From: Erysipelotrichaceae bacterium
Lineage (GTDB): Bacteria > Bacillota_I > Bacilli_A > Erysipelotrichales > Erysipelotrichaceae
Direction of reading: 5' to 3'
Assembly (NCBI GenBank): GCA_020026035.1
Contig: JAHHRC010000027.1
Coordinates: forward strand, 1-14,431
DNA: 14,431 bases
Shown: positions 14,028 to 14,431 of the stretch, piece by piece
How positions within the stretch are numbered: the stretch's first letter is position 1
How the letters are laid out: the number at the start of each line of letters is the position of its first letter
Position numbers and translations under genes: made by a program
The notes under the pieces: generated by a model
Seen by the model: only the letters and a program-made list of their open reading frames with translations
Databases searched by the model: none
Told to the model about the DNA's origin: nothing

Positions 14028-14431
14028 TTAGTCCTCCTCACCAATTGGCCTTCCTCCAGCTAATATTCCAAGCGAAGTTCGAATATCAATCAATTCATCA
14101 ATCTCACTTTGCTTCAAAACATTCGCTTCTTTTAATACATACTTATTCAACACAATAATCTTGGCATAATACTCAAGAGACTCCATCCGATAGTACGCCT
14201 GCATCGCATCATTCCCCCAAGTCACTGCACCATGATTCCCTAACAAACACGCATTGTATTCCTTACAAAATGGCGCAATGCTATCAGGAACACCAGTAGA
14301 ACCAGGCATCTTAAACTCACTACAAGGAACCACACCTAATTGCACAATCCCTTCCGGAATAATCGGGTAATCCAAAGGCTTATTCGCAATCGCAAACGCC
14401 GTCGCAAACAGTGGATGGGCATGCACAACCG
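14028..14431 (-). CDS. fucA: Class II aldolase (FucA-like), 5' end beyond window
   Basis: Zinc-dependent class II aldolase that cleaves a ketose 1-phosphate to DHAP and an aldehyde; the L-fuculose 1-phosphate aldolase type is likely. Only about 134 C-terminal residues are in the window; the frame is open to the edge. The first visible residues are V-V-H-A-H-P, the zinc-binding HxH pair (His92 and His94 of E. coli FucA), and GNHGAVTWG holds the third His (His155 equivalent). Subunit C-terminal part ending GILAGGRPIGEED. The next gene fucU begins directly after its TAA. The N-terminal catalytic Glu lies outside the window. AraD/RhaD-like specificity cannot be ruled out. Confidence 0.88.
   Translation of the reverse strand, partial: VVHAHPLFATAFAIANKPLDYPIIPEGIVQLGVVPCSEFKMPGSTGVPDSIAPFCKEYNACLLGNHGAVTWGNDAMQAYYRMESLEYYAKIIVLNKYVLKEANVLKQSEIDELIDIRTSLGILAGGRPIGEED

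Noticed and set aside
14424..14426. GTG at 14424-14426 as start of the aldolase
   Set aside because: It encodes the Val just before the HAH zinc motif, which lies mid-protein in class II aldolases; the real start is beyond the window.
1..14431. CRISPR array, insertion sequence or prophage traces
   Set aside because: No regularly spaced direct repeats, transposase, integrase or terminal repeats were found by reading both strands.

Overview
The window looks like chromosomal DNA of a low-GC Firmicute (Bacillota), possibly an Erysipelotrichia-type gut organism. The grounds are the rpmG-secE-nusG and rplK-rplA blocks, Bacillus-style AGGAGG ribosome binding sites, standard sigma-A promoters, T-run terminators and a two-subunit iron-sulfur L-serine dehydratase. 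The exact taxon is an inference. No IS elements, tRNAs, rRNAs or CRISPR arrays were seen.

Layout. Positions 1-1708 (minus): two overlapping nucleoside hydrolase genes, the downstream one cut by the window edge. 1772-2918 (minus): rplK-rplA with a strong promoter and a leader hairpin that imitates the 23S rRNA binding site of protein L1. 3083-5047 (minus): a self-contained membrane operon encoding a J-like membrane protein without the HPD motif, an NfeD-like protein and an SPFH/stomatin-like protein. 5082-6640 (minus): rpmG (L33, 53 codons), secE, nusG and an unknown four-helix membrane protein. 6641-6918: a divergent regulatory region with repeated GTTAAGG boxes. 6919-8455 (plus): sdaAB-sdaAA. 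8482-11906 (plus): a 991-residue PLD/helicase/DUF3427-type protein with a MutT-like Nudix hydrolase. 11911-11941: a terminator shared by convergent genes. 11949-14431 (minus): a sugar operon of class II aldolase (partial), FucU/RbsD-type mutarotase, DhaK-like and DhaL-like kinase subunits.

How the genes work together. The usual secE-nusG-rplKA-rplJL cluster is broken up here: the membrane operon lies between nusG and rplK, and rplJ-rplL do not follow rplA. The serine dehydratase would make pyruvate and ammonia from serine. The aldolase/mutarotase/kinase set suggests entry of a ketose or short keto-sugar into triose phosphates. The two nucleoside hydrolases would salvage bases and ribose. The helicase-Nudix pair is the most accessory-looking part and the best candidate for a poorly described system, either repair or defence. 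The plus strand is C-rich and G-poor in genes of both directions, so the minus strand is probably the leading strand and the serine/helicase block is transcribed head-on to replication.
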